A stretch of DNA of 64,000 nucleotides from Salibacteraceae bacterium (GTDB lineage Bacteria; Bacteroidota; Bacteroidia; Flavobacteriales_G; Salibacteraceae): NCBI GenBank assembly GCA_018401875.1, contig JAGYJZ010000007.1, positions 1 through 64,000 of the forward strand, given 5' to 3'. The stretch's first letter is position 1. Each line of letters opens with the position of its first letter. The position numbers and the translations under genes were made by a program. Shown here piece by piece: positions 1-8,762 of the stretch. Below the pieces are notes generated by a model, which was not told where the DNA came from, made no database searches, and was given only the letters and a program-made list of their open reading frames with translations.

Positions 1-1
1 A

Positions 2-667
2 CCGAGGTATTCAGGTCAATTTGAGCATGGAAAACCCATCGGAGTGTTTTTCTATTACTACGATACCGGTGAAAAGAGCTCGCAGGTAGAACACGTAAAT
101 GATGGATTCGCAAATGCTAAATTCTTTCATAGGAATGGAGCCATCATGGGCGAGGGGAAATACCTTAACGGGCAGAAAGTAGGCGAGTGGAAATTCTATG
201 ACAGTCAGGCTATTTTGAGTTCGGAAGAACCTTACAAGGATGGCAAAATTGATGGCGTAGTAAAAGTTTATCACCTCAATGGAGCATTGGCTGCTAAAGT
301 TCCATATGTGGAAGGATTGAAAAATGGCCCATTCAGCGAGTTTGCACCAAATGGAGACACGTTAATTGTTGGAACCTATGCTGATAACACCTTCGATGGT
401 GAATACACACAGTATTATGAAGGCGGTCAGGTTTATATGAAAGGCAAGTATCGCGCAGCCGTGAAAGATGGACTTTGGATCTATTACGCAGACGATGGCC
501 GAGTTAAAGCGCAGCAAGTATTCAATAAAGGAAAGCTTGTAAATGAAAAAATTGAAGAAGGTTTTGAGGTCAAAGAGTTCAAAGAAGTACTCGAAGAAGA
601 TGACATCATCGATGAAGATAAAGCCGTTGACGACTTCATGAATGGGCGTCCTGTGGGCGGCCGTTAA
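2..667 (+). CDS. MORN-repeat (YwqK-like) protein, 5' truncated by window
   Basis: The reading frame is open from base 2, so the gene begins before the window; a GTG at 44 is only an internal codon. The visible 221 residues contain a series of about 23-residue units with the pattern G-x-Y-x-N-G-x-x-x-G-x-W-x-x-Y, for example GKYLNGQKVGEWKFYD and GKYRAAVKDGLWIYYADDGR. This is the MORN-repeat pattern of the family labelled toxin-antitoxin YwqK-type antitoxin in many Bacteroidota, although such proteins are mostly uncharacterised surface or periplasmic proteins. The last 50 residues leave the repeat pattern and are rich in Glu and Asp. Any signal peptide lies outside the window. The family is clear; the function is unknown. 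Confidence 0.8.
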   Translation, partial: PRYSGQFEHGKPIGVFFYYYDTGEKSSQVEHVNDGFANAKFFHRNGAIMGEGKYLNGQKVGEWKFYDSQAILSSEEPYKDGKIDGVVKVYHLNGALAAKVPYVEGLKNGPFSEFAPNGDTLIVGTYADNTFDGEYTQYYEGGQVYMKGKYRAAVKDGLWIYYADDGRVKAQQVFNKGKLVNEKIEEGFEVKEFKEVLEEDDIIDEDKAVDDFMNGRPVGGR

Positions 668-793
668 GCAGCAAGAGACCACCGCTGTTTCTATTTCGTA
701 TCCAGCAATTTAGCATAGATTTTTAGTTTAATGCATAGGAATTGCGAACTTTGTGGGCTGATGAAAGTTCAATCATGAATTTTAGGTGACATA

Positions 794-1942
794 ATGAGCA
801 AGAAAGGAAGAATTTTAGTGGCGATGAGTGGTGGACTTGATAGTTCTGTGGCAGCATTAATGCTGCACGAAGAAGGCTATGAAGTGATTGGAGTTACCAT
901 GAAAACATGGGATTACGATTCGTCTGGAGGCGCACGTAAAACCACCGGTTGCTGCAGCTTAGACGACATTAATGACGCACGCGCTTTGGCCGTAGAGAGA
1001 GGCTTTCACCATATGATTCTCGACATTCGAGACGAGTTTGGCGGGAACATTATCGACAATTTTGTAGAGGAATATTTGGCTGGCAGAACGCCAAATCCGT
1101 GCATTATGTGCAACACCCATATCAAATGGGATGCATTATTAAAGCGTGCCGATCAATTGGATTGTGAGTTTATTGCTACAGGGCACTACGCCAATCGAAG
1201 GGAAGAAAATGGCCGCTACATCATTTCAAAAGGACTTGATGAAAACAAAGACCAAAGCTATGTGCTCTGGGGGCTGTCTCAAAAAGCATTGGCGCGCACA
1301 CGTTTTCCATTGGGCTCGTTTACAAAACCTGAAATCAGGCAAACTGCCATCGATCACGGCTACGAATCTTTGGCCAAAAAGAATGAGAGTTACGAGATTT
1401 GCTTCGTTCCTGACAATGACTATCGCGGGTTTTTGAACCGGAAGGTGGAAGGTTTGGAAGAACGCTTGAAAGGTGGAAAATTTGTTGACAAAGAGGGAAA
1501 TGTCCTGGGCGAACACCGCGGCTATCCATATTACACCATCGGACAGCGAAAAGGGCTGGGAAAAGCGTTCGGAGAGCCCATGTTTGTTACGAAAATTGAT
1601 CCGATCACCAATACCGTTCAATTGGGTCGTGAGGAAGACCTTATGGGGCATTCGATGTATGTGCGCAACCCGAATATTCAGAAATACGAACACATCGAAG
1701 ATGGCATGGAAGCAGTGACAAAAATTCGCTACAACAATGCAGGCGCCATGAGCCGCGTGTACAACGATGCGGAAGGAAGATTGCGCGTTGAATTTTATCA
1801 CAACGTAAGTGCCATTGCACCCGGACAAAGTGCCGTTTTTTATGATGGCGATGACGTGATCGGTGGTGGGTTTATCGCGCGTTCAACTGAGATTCCATTT
1901 TCGTTTAGCCACAAGATGATGAACCGTGAAACAGCTTCTTAG
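794..1942 (+). CDS. mnmA: tRNA-specific 2-thiouridylase MnmA
   Basis: The 382-residue protein has the usual length for MnmA/TrmU, which uses ATP and a relayed persulfide to thiolate U34 of tRNA-Lys, -Glu and -Gln in the cytoplasm. Visible motifs are the PP-loop MSGGLDSSV (residues 11-19), NPCIMCN (101-107) with the catalytic Cys103, TGHYA (129-133) for tRNA contact, and the second catalytic cysteine Cys203 in EICFVPD. The C-terminal beta-barrel part includes YYTIGQRKGLG and ends normally. ATG at 794 is the first in-frame start giving the full PP-loop N-terminus. The downstream lipoprotein gene overlaps it by 17 bases, so the two are probably co-transcribed, although their functions appear unrelated. 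No odd features. Confidence 0.97.
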   Translation: MSKKGRILVAMSGGLDSSVAALMLHEEGYEVIGVTMKTWDYDSSGGARKTTGCCSLDDINDARALAVERGFHHMILDIRDEFGGNIIDNFVEEYLAGRTPNPCIMCNTHIKWDALLKRADQLDCEFIATGHYANRREENGRYIISKGLDENKDQSYVLWGLSQKALARTRFPLGSFTKPEIRQTAIDHGYESLAKKNESYEICFVPDNDYRGFLNRKVEGLEERLKGGKFVDKEGNVLGEHRGYPYYTIGQRKGLGKAFGEPMFVTKIDPITNTVQLGREEDLMGHSMYVRNPNIQKYEHIEDGMEAVTKIRYNNAGAMSRVYNDAEGRLRVEFYHNVSAIAPGQSAVFYDGDDVIGGGFIARSTEIPFSFSHKMMNRETAS

Positions 1943-2600
1943 TGCCATATTGATTTCTGTTGTGCTTGCCATGAGTGGCTGTAAACACGATGATCCAATC
2001 GAAGAAGTGGATTTTGGCTATGATTACTTGCCTCTCAGCATGGGTTCTTGGATTGAGTACGATGTCGATTCCATCGTTTACGATGATTTCAACGCATCAA
2101 TCGATACGTTTTCTTTTATTCAACGAGACGAGTGTGTGGAAATATTCAAAGATTTAGATGGACGAACGGTGTATCGTTTTGAGCGGTTCAAGCGAACTTC
2201 TGATACAGCTTCCATGCTATTTGTGCGTTCATACACGCGCTTAATTCAAGGCGTGAGGGCAGAGATGCAAGAAAACAACTTGGTAACAGTGCCACTTGTT
2301 TTCCCACCGAAACAAGGTGAAGAATGGGACGCTAATGCCTTCAACGCGCGTGAATCTCAAGAATACCTGATTGATTATGTGGATCAAATGGAGATCATAG
2401 GAGGCGAATCATTCGATCAATCGCTCCGCGTGATTCAGTTGAACGATACCGACAATTTTATCATCAAACGGTTTGCTGAAGAGCGTTTCGCGCGCAACGT
2501 AGGGTTGATTTACAAACGATGGTTTGACATTGAAACCCAATTTGGAATTGATTCTGGGCTACTCCGTATTCAAACCATCCGCGGATTTAGCGCGAATTGA
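1926..2600 (+). CDS. Hypothetical lipoprotein
   Basis: The 224-residue protein starts with GTG at 1926, inside the end of mnmA. It has a short hydrophobic signal ending in the lipobox MSGC (Cys19), so export and lipidation are likely. The mature part is acidic, rich in aromatic residues, and contains a YLPLSMGSWIEYDVDSI segment; short lipoproteins of this appearance (a 'PLxxGxxWxY' opening) recur in Bacteroidota, but I do not recognise a domain with known function. It is convergent with the oligopeptidase gene, whose stop lies 2 bases away. The overlap with mnmA suggests translational coupling. Confidence 0.8.
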   Translation: MKQLLSAILISVVLAMSGCKHDDPIEEVDFGYDYLPLSMGSWIEYDVDSIVYDDFNASIDTFSFIQRDECVEIFKDLDGRTVYRFERFKRTSDTASMLFVRSYTRLIQGVRAEMQENNLVTVPLVFPPKQGEEWDANAFNARESQEYLIDYVDQMEIIGGESFDQSLRVIQLNDTDNFIIKRFAEERFARNVGLIYKRWFDIETQFGIDSGLLRIQTIRGFSAN

Positions 2601-2602
2601 AT

Positions 2603-4738
2603 TTATTTCGACTCTAAATCCAACAGAAACGCATATTCCAATGCGATTTCATGAAAAATTTCAAACCTTCCTGATGCCCCAGTATGGCCAAATTCCATAT
2701 TGATATGAAAGAGGATGTCGTTTGAATCGGTCTTCAATTCACGCAACTTTGCCACCCATTTGGCGGGCTCCCAATATTGCACTTGACTATCGTGTAATCC
2801 CGTTGTGACGAGCATGCTCGGATACTCTTTTGCTTCTATATTGTCGATGGGTGAATAGCTTTTTATGTAGTGGTAATAGGCTTCTTCCTTCGGATTACCC
2901 CATTCGTCAAACTCACCAGTGGTAAGTGGAATACTTTCATCGAGCATGGTTGTAACTACATCTACAAAAGGCACCGCGGCTATAATTCCGTTCCAAAGAT
3001 CAGGTCGCATATTTATGATGGCTCCCATCAACAAACCACCCGCGCTGCCGCCCATTGCGTATAAATGCTCAGGCGATGTATAACCCAATGCAATGAGGTT
3101 TTCCGCGCAATCGATAAAATCATTGAACGTGTTTTGCTTCTTGAGCATTTTTCCGTCTTCATACCAAGCGCGTCCCATTGTTTGGCTGCCTCTGATGTGG
3201 GCAATGCAAAACACAAAACCGCGATTCAGCAGGCTCAGTCGCGAAGGACTAAATCCGGGGTCAATTGTAATTCCATATGAACCGTAGCCATACAATAGCA
3301 GAGGCGTGTTTTTATCGATGGTGGTAGATTTGTGATATACCAATGACATTGGCACTTTGGCGCCATCACGCGCAGTGGTCCAAATGCGTTTAGCGATGTA
3401 ATCGTTTTTGTCAAATCCACCGAGGATCTCTTGTTGCTTTAACAAAACGCGGTCTTTGGTCTCCATGTCGTATTCGAAAACCGAAGATGGAGTGGTCATG
3501 CTGGTGTAGTTAAACCGCAGTTTCTGCGTCTTAAACTCTGGATTTATAGTTGATTGCACCGCATACGCCTCTTCGTCAAATGTGATGTAGTGGTCATCCT
3601 TGGTGAGCCAATTGATGATTCTGATTGCACTTTGGGTATTTGATTTCTCGGTGAGCACAAGGTGTTTTTCAAATACGTCAAAATCTTCCAACAATACATC
3701 GTTTCTATGTGCGATTACTTCCATCCATTGGTCAATGCTTGTTTTGTCTTCGGCCGTTTTCATCAGCTTAAAGTTTGTCGCATCATCTTTATTGGTTAGG
3801 ATATAGAAATCGTTATTGAAATGCGAAAGACCATATTCAAGGTCGCGTTCACGCGGTTGAAAAACCTTCCAAGTTCCTGAAGGCTGATCAGCATCTAAGA
3901 TGGAATACTCATCCGAAACAGTTGCTCCGCTATGGATGTAGAGCCATTTCTTCGATTTAAACTTCCCAACGCCCACATAAAAGGTTTCATCCTTTTCATG
4001 ATACACTTCCACATCTTCAGAGGCAGGGGTGCCGAGTGTGTGTTTAAACACCTTGTAAGAACGCAGCGTTACGGGATCTTTCACCGTGTAGAAAATAGTT
4101 TTGTTGTCGTTGGCCCATGTGCATCCGCCAGCGGTACCTTCAATTCTGTCTTCCAGAAACGTTCCGGTAGAAAGATCTTTGAACCGAATCGTATAAATTC
4201 TGCGACTTAAAGTGTCTTCGCTGAACGCCAGGATATTATTATTTGTACTGATGCTGTTTCCTGCTGCTTGATAGTAATTATAGCCTTCTGCAAGCGCGTT
4301 TACATCGATCATGATTTGTTCTTCAGCATCGAGTGAGTCTTCTTTTCGGCAATGTATGGGGTACTCATGTCCTTCTTCAAAACGCGTGTAGTAATAGTAT
4401 CCGTAATATAAATACGGCACCGATTCATCCGTTTGCTTGATGCGCCCTTTCAATTCGTTGAAAAGTTCGTCTTGCAATGATTCTGTATGCTTTAGTTTCG
4501 CTTTGGTATAGGCATTCTCAGCATTTAAGTGGGCTAAAATTGCTGGATCTTTTCGATCCAAATCCCTCATCCAATAATAGTTATCAACTCTGGTATCGCC
4601 ATGCGTGGTGATTTCAAACGGGATTTTTTTAGCTTCGGGTGCTTTCAATACGGTCTCTGATTTTTGTGGCAATTGGTCGCATGCAATAGTCATAGCAAGA
4701 GCCATAAATGCCACAGGGGTTATTCTCGAAAATTTCAC
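2603..4738 (-). CDS. ptrB: Oligopeptidase B-type S9 serine peptidase, predicted lipoprotein
   Basis: The 711-residue protein matches prolyl oligopeptidase family S9A, most likely oligopeptidase B, which cuts short peptides after basic residues. The N-terminal two thirds form the beta-propeller (with RVDNYYWMRDLDRKDP near residue 50). The alpha/beta hydrolase domain carries the nucleophile in GGSAGG (Ser565), Asp650 in GLHDSQVQYWEP and His685 in EFGHTG; the 85 and 35 residue spacings equal those of E. coli oligopeptidase B. The start is GTG at 4738. The first 20 residues look like a signal ending in TIAC (Cys20), so it may be a lipoprotein; the position -3 residue is Thr rather than Leu, which weakens this. 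A TACCTTCG box lies 3 bases before the start. Confidence 0.93.
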   Translation of the reverse strand: MKFSRITPVAFMALAMTIACDQLPQKSETVLKAPEAKKIPFEITTHGDTRVDNYYWMRDLDRKDPAILAHLNAENAYTKAKLKHTESLQDELFNELKGRIKQTDESVPYLYYGYYYYTRFEEGHEYPIHCRKEDSLDAEEQIMIDVNALAEGYNYYQAAGNSISTNNNILAFSEDTLSRRIYTIRFKDLSTGTFLEDRIEGTAGGCTWANDNKTIFYTVKDPVTLRSYKVFKHTLGTPASEDVEVYHEKDETFYVGVGKFKSKKWLYIHSGATVSDEYSILDADQPSGTWKVFQPRERDLEYGLSHFNNDFYILTNKDDATNFKLMKTAEDKTSIDQWMEVIAHRNDVLLEDFDVFEKHLVLTEKSNTQSAIRIINWLTKDDHYITFDEEAYAVQSTINPEFKTQKLRFNYTSMTTPSSVFEYDMETKDRVLLKQQEILGGFDKNDYIAKRIWTTARDGAKVPMSLVYHKSTTIDKNTPLLLYGYGSYGITIDPGFSPSRLSLLNRGFVFCIAHIRGSQTMGRAWYEDGKMLKKQNTFNDFIDCAENLIALGYTSPEHLYAMGGSAGGLLMGAIINMRPDLWNGIIAAVPFVDVVTTMLDESIPLTTGEFDEWGNPKEEAYYHYIKSYSPIDNIEAKEYPSMLVTTGLHDSQVQYWEPAKWVAKLRELKTDSNDILFHINMEFGHTGASGRFEIFHEIALEYAFLLDLESK

Positions 4739-4741
4739 GCG

Positions 4742-4749
4742 CGAAGGTA
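4742..4749 (-). promoter_or_regulatory. Putative -7 box of ptrB
   Basis: On the minus strand TACCTTCG lies 3 bases before the GTG start of ptrB. It matches the Bacteroidota -7 element TAnnTTTG with one change. If used, transcription would begin at or next to the start codon (leaderless message). No clear -33 element was identified. Confidence 0.4.
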
Positions 4750-4761
4750 CTTCTAACAGGA

Positions 4762-6132
4762 TTAATTTTTAATAACCCGATGTATTTCTATTAAGCCATT
4801 TGCAGAGTGCACCTCAACCAAGTAAATTCCGTTGCTTAACCCAGAAATGTTTAATGCTGCATTACCTTTAGAATGAGACGCTAGCACTTGACGACCATCA
4901 ATCGTGGTAAGTTTAATGCCTTCAAGTTCCATCGACTCTTTGGCTTGAATGTAGAGCATATCATTCGCAGGGTTTGGGAAAACGCTGATAACATGGCTTT
5001 CAATCGAGCCAATTCCAGATGGTGCAAATGTCACGTACACTGAATCGCGACTCAAACAACCGTTTTCATCTTCCACTTCCACCCAATACAATCCTTGGGA
5101 AGTAACCGTGATGCTCTGCGTTGTTTGGGTGTTGTTCCAGTAATACGAAAGGAATCCAGCTCCAGCGTTCAGTATGATAGAAGTAACTGCGGTTTGATTT
5201 GCTGGTCCGAGCTGCACTTCGACTGGTGTGATTGGAACGAGTGAAATTGTATCGCTGCCTGAGCATCCTTGAGCATTCGTGACGGTTACGCTGGTAGAAC
5301 CCGAGCCGCTAAACTCGAGCGTTGGTGATGTGCTTCCATCAGACCATGCGTAGGCCGTGAATGGTCCGCCAATATTTCCAGGGTCTAGGGTTACTGTTGT
5401 GTTGCTGCAATAAAAACCGCCTTCTCCTAATTCGGGTTCTGGGTCAGGACCTGCTGAACCAACTACTACCGTTTCAATCTGAGAACATCCCAAGGCATTG
5501 GTCACCGTTACGTGATACGTTCCAGGGAATAAATCTGAAACCGATATTGTGGTGGCGCTGGTGGGGTCGTCCCACAAGTAGGTGTAATTCCCCGAACCTG
5601 AAGGGAAGAACAGCGTTGCCGCACCGTTATTTGTGTTGAGGCAGGTAGAAGGCGTAACAATGGGGATAATATTAATTGGGTCAGGGTCGCTCAGAACAAT
5701 GGAGTCGATAGCAGTACATCCAAAATTATCTGACACAGTGACGAAGTAAATACCCGAATCTAAGTTTGAAATTTGGTTGGTCGAACCGCCCGTTGACCAC
5801 AAATAGGTAAACGGGGCAACGCCTCCTGAAATGGAAACGGTGATTGATCCGTCTTGACCACCATCGCACGTAGGCTGAATGGCGTTAAAACTTGGTGCCA
5901 ATGATCCATTATTGGTGATAGAAAGTCCAACTTCTTTTCTGCCAACACCACTGAAACCAATAAATTGGTTGGTGAAATTCACGGTATCAGGATTGAGTCC
6001 TGTCCATGTATTGCTTCCGGCATCGGCCCTTTCTGAAAACGATAAGTTACACTCATTGCCCGTAGTCATTGGATTGCCGTTGTAGTAGTATTTGACGTCA
6101 TAGCTGGCGCTGCCAATGTCAAAAAACCCCAT
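4762..6132 (-). CDS. C-terminal part of frameshifted LamG/SprB-repeat T9SS cargo protein
   Basis: This 456-codon frame continues the protein begun at 7049. Its nominal ATG (6132) is not a real start: the first residues GFFDIGSASYDVKYYYNG continue the preceding frame after ...TTTQW. It carries two SprB-type repeats (DGSITVSISGGVAPFTYLWS and a second around NYTYLWDDPTSATTISVSDL), Ig-like modules with SDG-type turns, and a type A T9SS C-terminal sorting domain at the end (SVFPNPANDMLYI, GLSNGIYLVEV). Such proteins are exported through the outer membrane by T9SS and anchored or released at the surface. Restoring one base in the G4T6 run near 6120-6131 rejoins the two frames into one protein of about 780 residues. 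Confidence 0.85.
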   Translation of the reverse strand: MGFFDIGSASYDVKYYYNGNPMTTGNECNLSFSERADAGSNTWTGLNPDTVNFTNQFIGFSGVGRKEVGLSITNNGSLAPSFNAIQPTCDGGQDGSITVSISGGVAPFTYLWSTGGSTNQISNLDSGIYFVTVSDNFGCTAIDSIVLSDPDPINIIPIVTPSTCLNTNNGAATLFFPSGSGNYTYLWDDPTSATTISVSDLFPGTYHVTVTNALGCSQIETVVVGSAGPDPEPELGEGGFYCSNTTVTLDPGNIGGPFTAYAWSDGSTSPTLEFSGSGSTSVTVTNAQGCSGSDTISLVPITPVEVQLGPANQTAVTSIILNAGAGFLSYYWNNTQTTQSITVTSQGLYWVEVEDENGCLSRDSVYVTFAPSGIGSIESHVISVFPNPANDMLYIQAKESMELEGIKLTTIDGRQVLASHSKGNAALNISGLSNGIYLVEVHSANGLIEIHRVIKN

Positions 6133-7049
6133 TGGGTTGTGGTGTCAAATTCGATTACACCTGCTGGTTGGGCAGTTACATATGGCACCGAATCGAGTCG
6201 ATAAATATGAGCACCAGCAAAACTTCCTGAAGTTGAATTGAAATGGACAGAATCACCACCGGTTGCGCCAATTCCGAAATCGAAACTATTTGCATACACG
6301 TATTTACTGGCGTTACCGATTGGAGCCCCAGAGTTTTGCCATGTTGGCGACCCTGTAAAGCTGCCATTATTTCCATTTCCAGAAGCGTCAGCAGTAGTGT
6401 TTCCGCTGCCTTCATCCAATGGCCAATAGCCAGCAAGTTGCGCGTAGTTTGGATGCGCGGGTGTGATTCGCTTGCACATCCATTCGCGGATGGTAGTTTG
6501 TGACAGTGCAGTTGTAAAGGCGCTTACTTCATCCAATTTACCATTTAAGATGCGCACATTGTCGTAGTTTCTACCGAGTTCAAACGTATTGTTTGCAACG
6601 ATTGTAATCGAAACTGCCAAGGTGGTATCCAGAACTACATTGATGTAGATGCTCATCAATGTACCGTCATAGGTTGCAGCTATGTGATACCATTTGTTGG
6701 CAGTAAGCGCCTGTGCAGTGTGGAGTTTGTAATGCGTAAATCCATCATATAAGATAAATTGAACACGGTCGTTTGGAACGGTTCCGTCACCAATTCTCAA
6801 GGCGCAATGGGCCCCGGGTTGTTCAATGCCAGCAAAGGAAGTAATGAAGGGTGAAGCAGTTTTAAAGGCCGTCACATTGATCCAGCCTTGGATGGTTACT
6901 TGTGCCCCGCTCAAATTCATAGAACCGCAGTTTACAAATTGTGATGAGCCATTCATTCCCAACGCTTTGCTAGATGCGGGTTGAGCAAATGCATTTTGGA
7001 AAAGTAGAAAACATAGGATTGTGGTGACAATGAATACAAGTGATTTCAT
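6066..7049 (-). CDS. N-terminal part of frameshifted LamG T9SS cargo protein
   Basis: ATG at 7049 gives a good signal peptide (MKSLVFIVTTILCFLLFQNAFAQ, cleaved after AFAQ); an upstream in-frame ATG at 7094 adds 15 polar residues and is less likely. Residues 25-230 form a LamG/concanavalin-like jelly roll (GWINV, KWYHIAATYDG, GKLDEVSAF, GYWPLDEGSG). The frame runs past base 6132 into a short spurious tail and stops at 6066, without a sorting domain. The natural continuation is the 4762-6132 frame. As sequenced, the product would lack its T9SS signal and could not be secreted normally. A CATCTTTG box lies 15 bases before the start. Confidence 0.85.
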   Translation of the reverse strand: MKSLVFIVTTILCFLLFQNAFAQPASSKALGMNGSSQFVNCGSMNLSGAQVTIQGWINVTAFKTASPFITSFAGIEQPGAHCALRIGDGTVPNDRVQFILYDGFTHYKLHTAQALTANKWYHIAATYDGTLMSIYINVVLDTTLAVSITIVANNTFELGRNYDNVRILNGKLDEVSAFTTALSQTTIREWMCKRITPAHPNYAQLAGYWPLDEGSGNTTADASGNGNNGSFTGSPTWQNSGAPIGNASKYVYANSFDFGIGATGGDSVHFNSTSGSFAGAHIYRLDSVPYVTAQPAGVIEFDTTTQWGFLTLAAPAMTSNTTTTAIQ

Positions 7050-7145
7050 AACAAGTGGTTTTTTCAAAGATGAGTCTTCTTTTCCAGCATCCATTAGCCA
7101 TTAATTGATTTCCTTTGATTCCAATTATCAAATGAATACAAATCC

Positions 7146-7802
7146 ATGAAGTTTTTTATAGATACAGCCAACCTCGAAGAAATAAAAGAAGCCAATGATT
7201 TAGGTGTGTTAGACGGGGTGACAACCAATCCGAGTTTGATGGCCAAAGAAGGAATTACGGGAACCGATAACATCATGAAGCACTACGTTGCCATTTGCAA
7301 CATTGTGGATGGTGATGTGAGTGCCGAAGTTATTGCTACGGATTATGAAGGCATCATCCGAGAAGGAATGATCTTGGCAGAATTGCATGAGAATATTGTT
7401 GTGAAGGTGCCAATGATCAAAGATGGTATCAAGGCCTTGAAGTATTTTTCTGAGCGCGGAGTGCGCACCAATTGCACCTTGGTGTTTTCGGCAGGTCAAG
7501 CATTACTCGCGGCCAAGGCCGGTGCGACCTATGTTTCGCCATTTCTCGGACGTTTAGATGATATCAGCGCAGATGGATTAGCACTGATTGAAGAAATTAG
7601 ATTGATCTATGATAATTACGGGTACGAGACCCAAATTCTTGCCGCTTCTATTCGGCACGCAATGCACATTGTTGACTGTGCTAAAATTGGAGCCGATGTG
7701 GCCACATGTCCGCTCAAACCTATTCTGCAGTTGTTGAATCACCCGCTAACCGATAGCGGGCTGGCGCAGTTTTTAGCCGATTACAAGAAGGGGAATTCTT
7801 GA
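7146..7802 (+). CDS. fsa: Fructose-6-phosphate aldolase / transaldolase-like protein
   Basis: The 218-residue protein is of the small TalC/Fsa transaldolase family (usual length 212-220). Motifs: [13 protein letters not shown] at the start, [13 protein letters not shown] (24-36), the Schiff-base lysine Lys87 in [25 protein letters not shown] and SPFLGRLDD. Members either cleave fructose 6-phosphate to dihydroxyacetone and glyceraldehyde 3-phosphate or serve as transaldolase of the pentose phosphate pathway; in Bacteroidota lacking other transaldolases the latter role is plausible. It is cytoplasmic and stands alone, divergent from the frameshifted T9SS gene. Confidence 0.93.
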   Translation: MKFFIDTANLEEIKEANDLGVLDGVTTNPSLMAKEGITGTDNIMKHYVAICNIVDGDVSAEVIATDYEGIIREGMILAELHENIVVKVPMIKDGIKALKYFSERGVRTNCTLVFSAGQALLAAKAGATYVSPFLGRLDDISADGLALIEEIRLIYDNYGYETQILAASIRHAMHIVDCAKIGADVATCPLKPILQLLNHPLTDSGLAQFLADYKKGNS

Positions 7803-8100
7803 TTAAAGAACTTTGCTTCTGCGATTTAGAATTCATGATTCATAATTTATGATTGGGAGCCAATTGACCTTGAATTATGAACCCCGAAGCTATCGTCCTG
7901 CTTTAGCAATCATAAAGCGCTAAGAGGTTCTTTCTTTAATTAGATAACGGCTTGTGATTTTTTTACAAGGCGAACACGTAGCATCCCGATGGCTATCGAG
8001 AGCACTTGAAAACAGGCGCACGAGTGGGATCGCGCTCGAGAAAACATGTGCGCTTGAAGGGAGCGCTTCGATCTTTGGAAGCGCAAGGGGGTATCCTTAT
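7803..8100. repeat. Gene-free patch with repeat remnants
   Basis: I find no convincing gene here. The patch holds ATTCATAATTTATGATT (7838-7854), nearly identical to a motif at 44848-44864, two degraded copies of a CCCGATAGCTATCGGG-like palindrome (near 7887 and 7986), and a hairpin GCGCTTC-8-GAAGCGC (about 8061-8082). These look like worn intergenic repeats rather than functional sites. The adjoining toxin is also decayed. Confidence 0.45.
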
Positions 8101-8382
8101 CTAGGTTTGTTGTTTTATAGGATCTTGTCGTGTGTCGAAGATCCGCGAGATGTAAATCACATTTTTCTGAACACGGTAAAGGACTTTAAAATGACGGATT
8201 ATCACCCTTCGGTATTTTGGGTTGATATCATCTTTTTGGCACTGGTGTGTGAAGTCGATGGATTCAACTTGTTCGATGATCTCATCCACGATTTTGATTG
8301 CCGCTGGGGGAGATTTGGGGAAGTAAAAGTTAAAGATGACTTCAAGGTCTGATGCAGATGTTTCAGATCATTTAATGACCAG
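8101..8382 (-). pseudogene. Broken RelE/ParE-type toxin
   Basis: The C-terminal part is open from the stop at 8101 back to a TGA near 8360 and reads VIFNFYFPKSPPAAIKIVDE, then EQVESIDFTHQC and IIRHFKVLYRVQKNVIYISR. This is the ParE/RelE toxin pattern (helix with AAxKIVDEII, then the RxxxxxxxKVLYRV strand). There is no start codon for a whole protein: the N-terminal helix appears in a different frame as RWSLNDLKHLHQ, directly after the antitoxin stop. At least one frameshift and loss of the start codon are therefore needed to explain it. It lies right behind an intact antitoxin frame, as expected for a type II operon. Probably inactive. Confidence 0.65.
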
Positions 8383-8384
8383 CG

Positions 8385-8639
8385 CTACCCCCAACTTTTG
8401 ACTTTCTTTTTAAGCTCTTCATGATCGATTACCCGCCCGGCTTTGATGTCTTGCTCCGCTTCTTCCAAACGGGCATTATAATCGGCTTTGGTTAATGGTT
8501 CACCTGCTGTTGTGTAGGCCACTATTTCATCACTTTTAGAAAGTAACTGGCCGATTTTCTGCAAAACAGATTCCCGCGTTTCACTTAATAGCTTCTGCGC
8601 TAACTCGATTTTTGTGGCTTGGATTGTCCATACGCTCAA
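8385..8639 (-). CDS. Putative type II antitoxin
   Basis: The 84-residue protein begins at TTG 8639; no in-frame ATG or GTG was found near the start. It is helical and charged, with an N-terminal IELAQKLLSETRESVLQKI segment and a C-terminal DHEELKKKVKSWG, an ending often seen in Bacteroidota antitoxins placed before ParE/RelE toxins. The middle (AYTTAGEPLTKADYNARLEE) also matches that group. It would bind its toxin and repress its own operon. The toxin downstream is broken, so this may be an orphan antitoxin. I infer the role from pattern and context; the start is uncertain. Confidence 0.65.
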   Translation of the reverse strand: MSVWTIQATKIELAQKLLSETRESVLQKIGQLLSKSDEIVAYTTAGEPLTKADYNARLEEAEQDIKAGRVIDHEELKKKVKSWG

Positions 8640-8762
8640 ATTAATGGGTTTGTGAAATATTCTACTTAGTAAATGGAAAACGCAACTTTACGCAAGTCTC
8701 GATATTTTCGTCTGAAAAAGTATTCGCTCAAGCATTACCTTTCGCTCTCAATTTAAAGTCGC

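Noticed and set aside
6066..6132. Programmed ribosomal frameshift in the LamG gene
   Set aside because: G4T6 could be slippery, but no downstream stimulator or similar case was seen; sequence error or mutation is simpler.
7954..8352. 132-codon plus-strand frame in the gene-poor patch
   Set aside because: It lies opposite the ParE-like toxin remnant, whose minus-strand motifs are clear; the plus frame has no family pattern.
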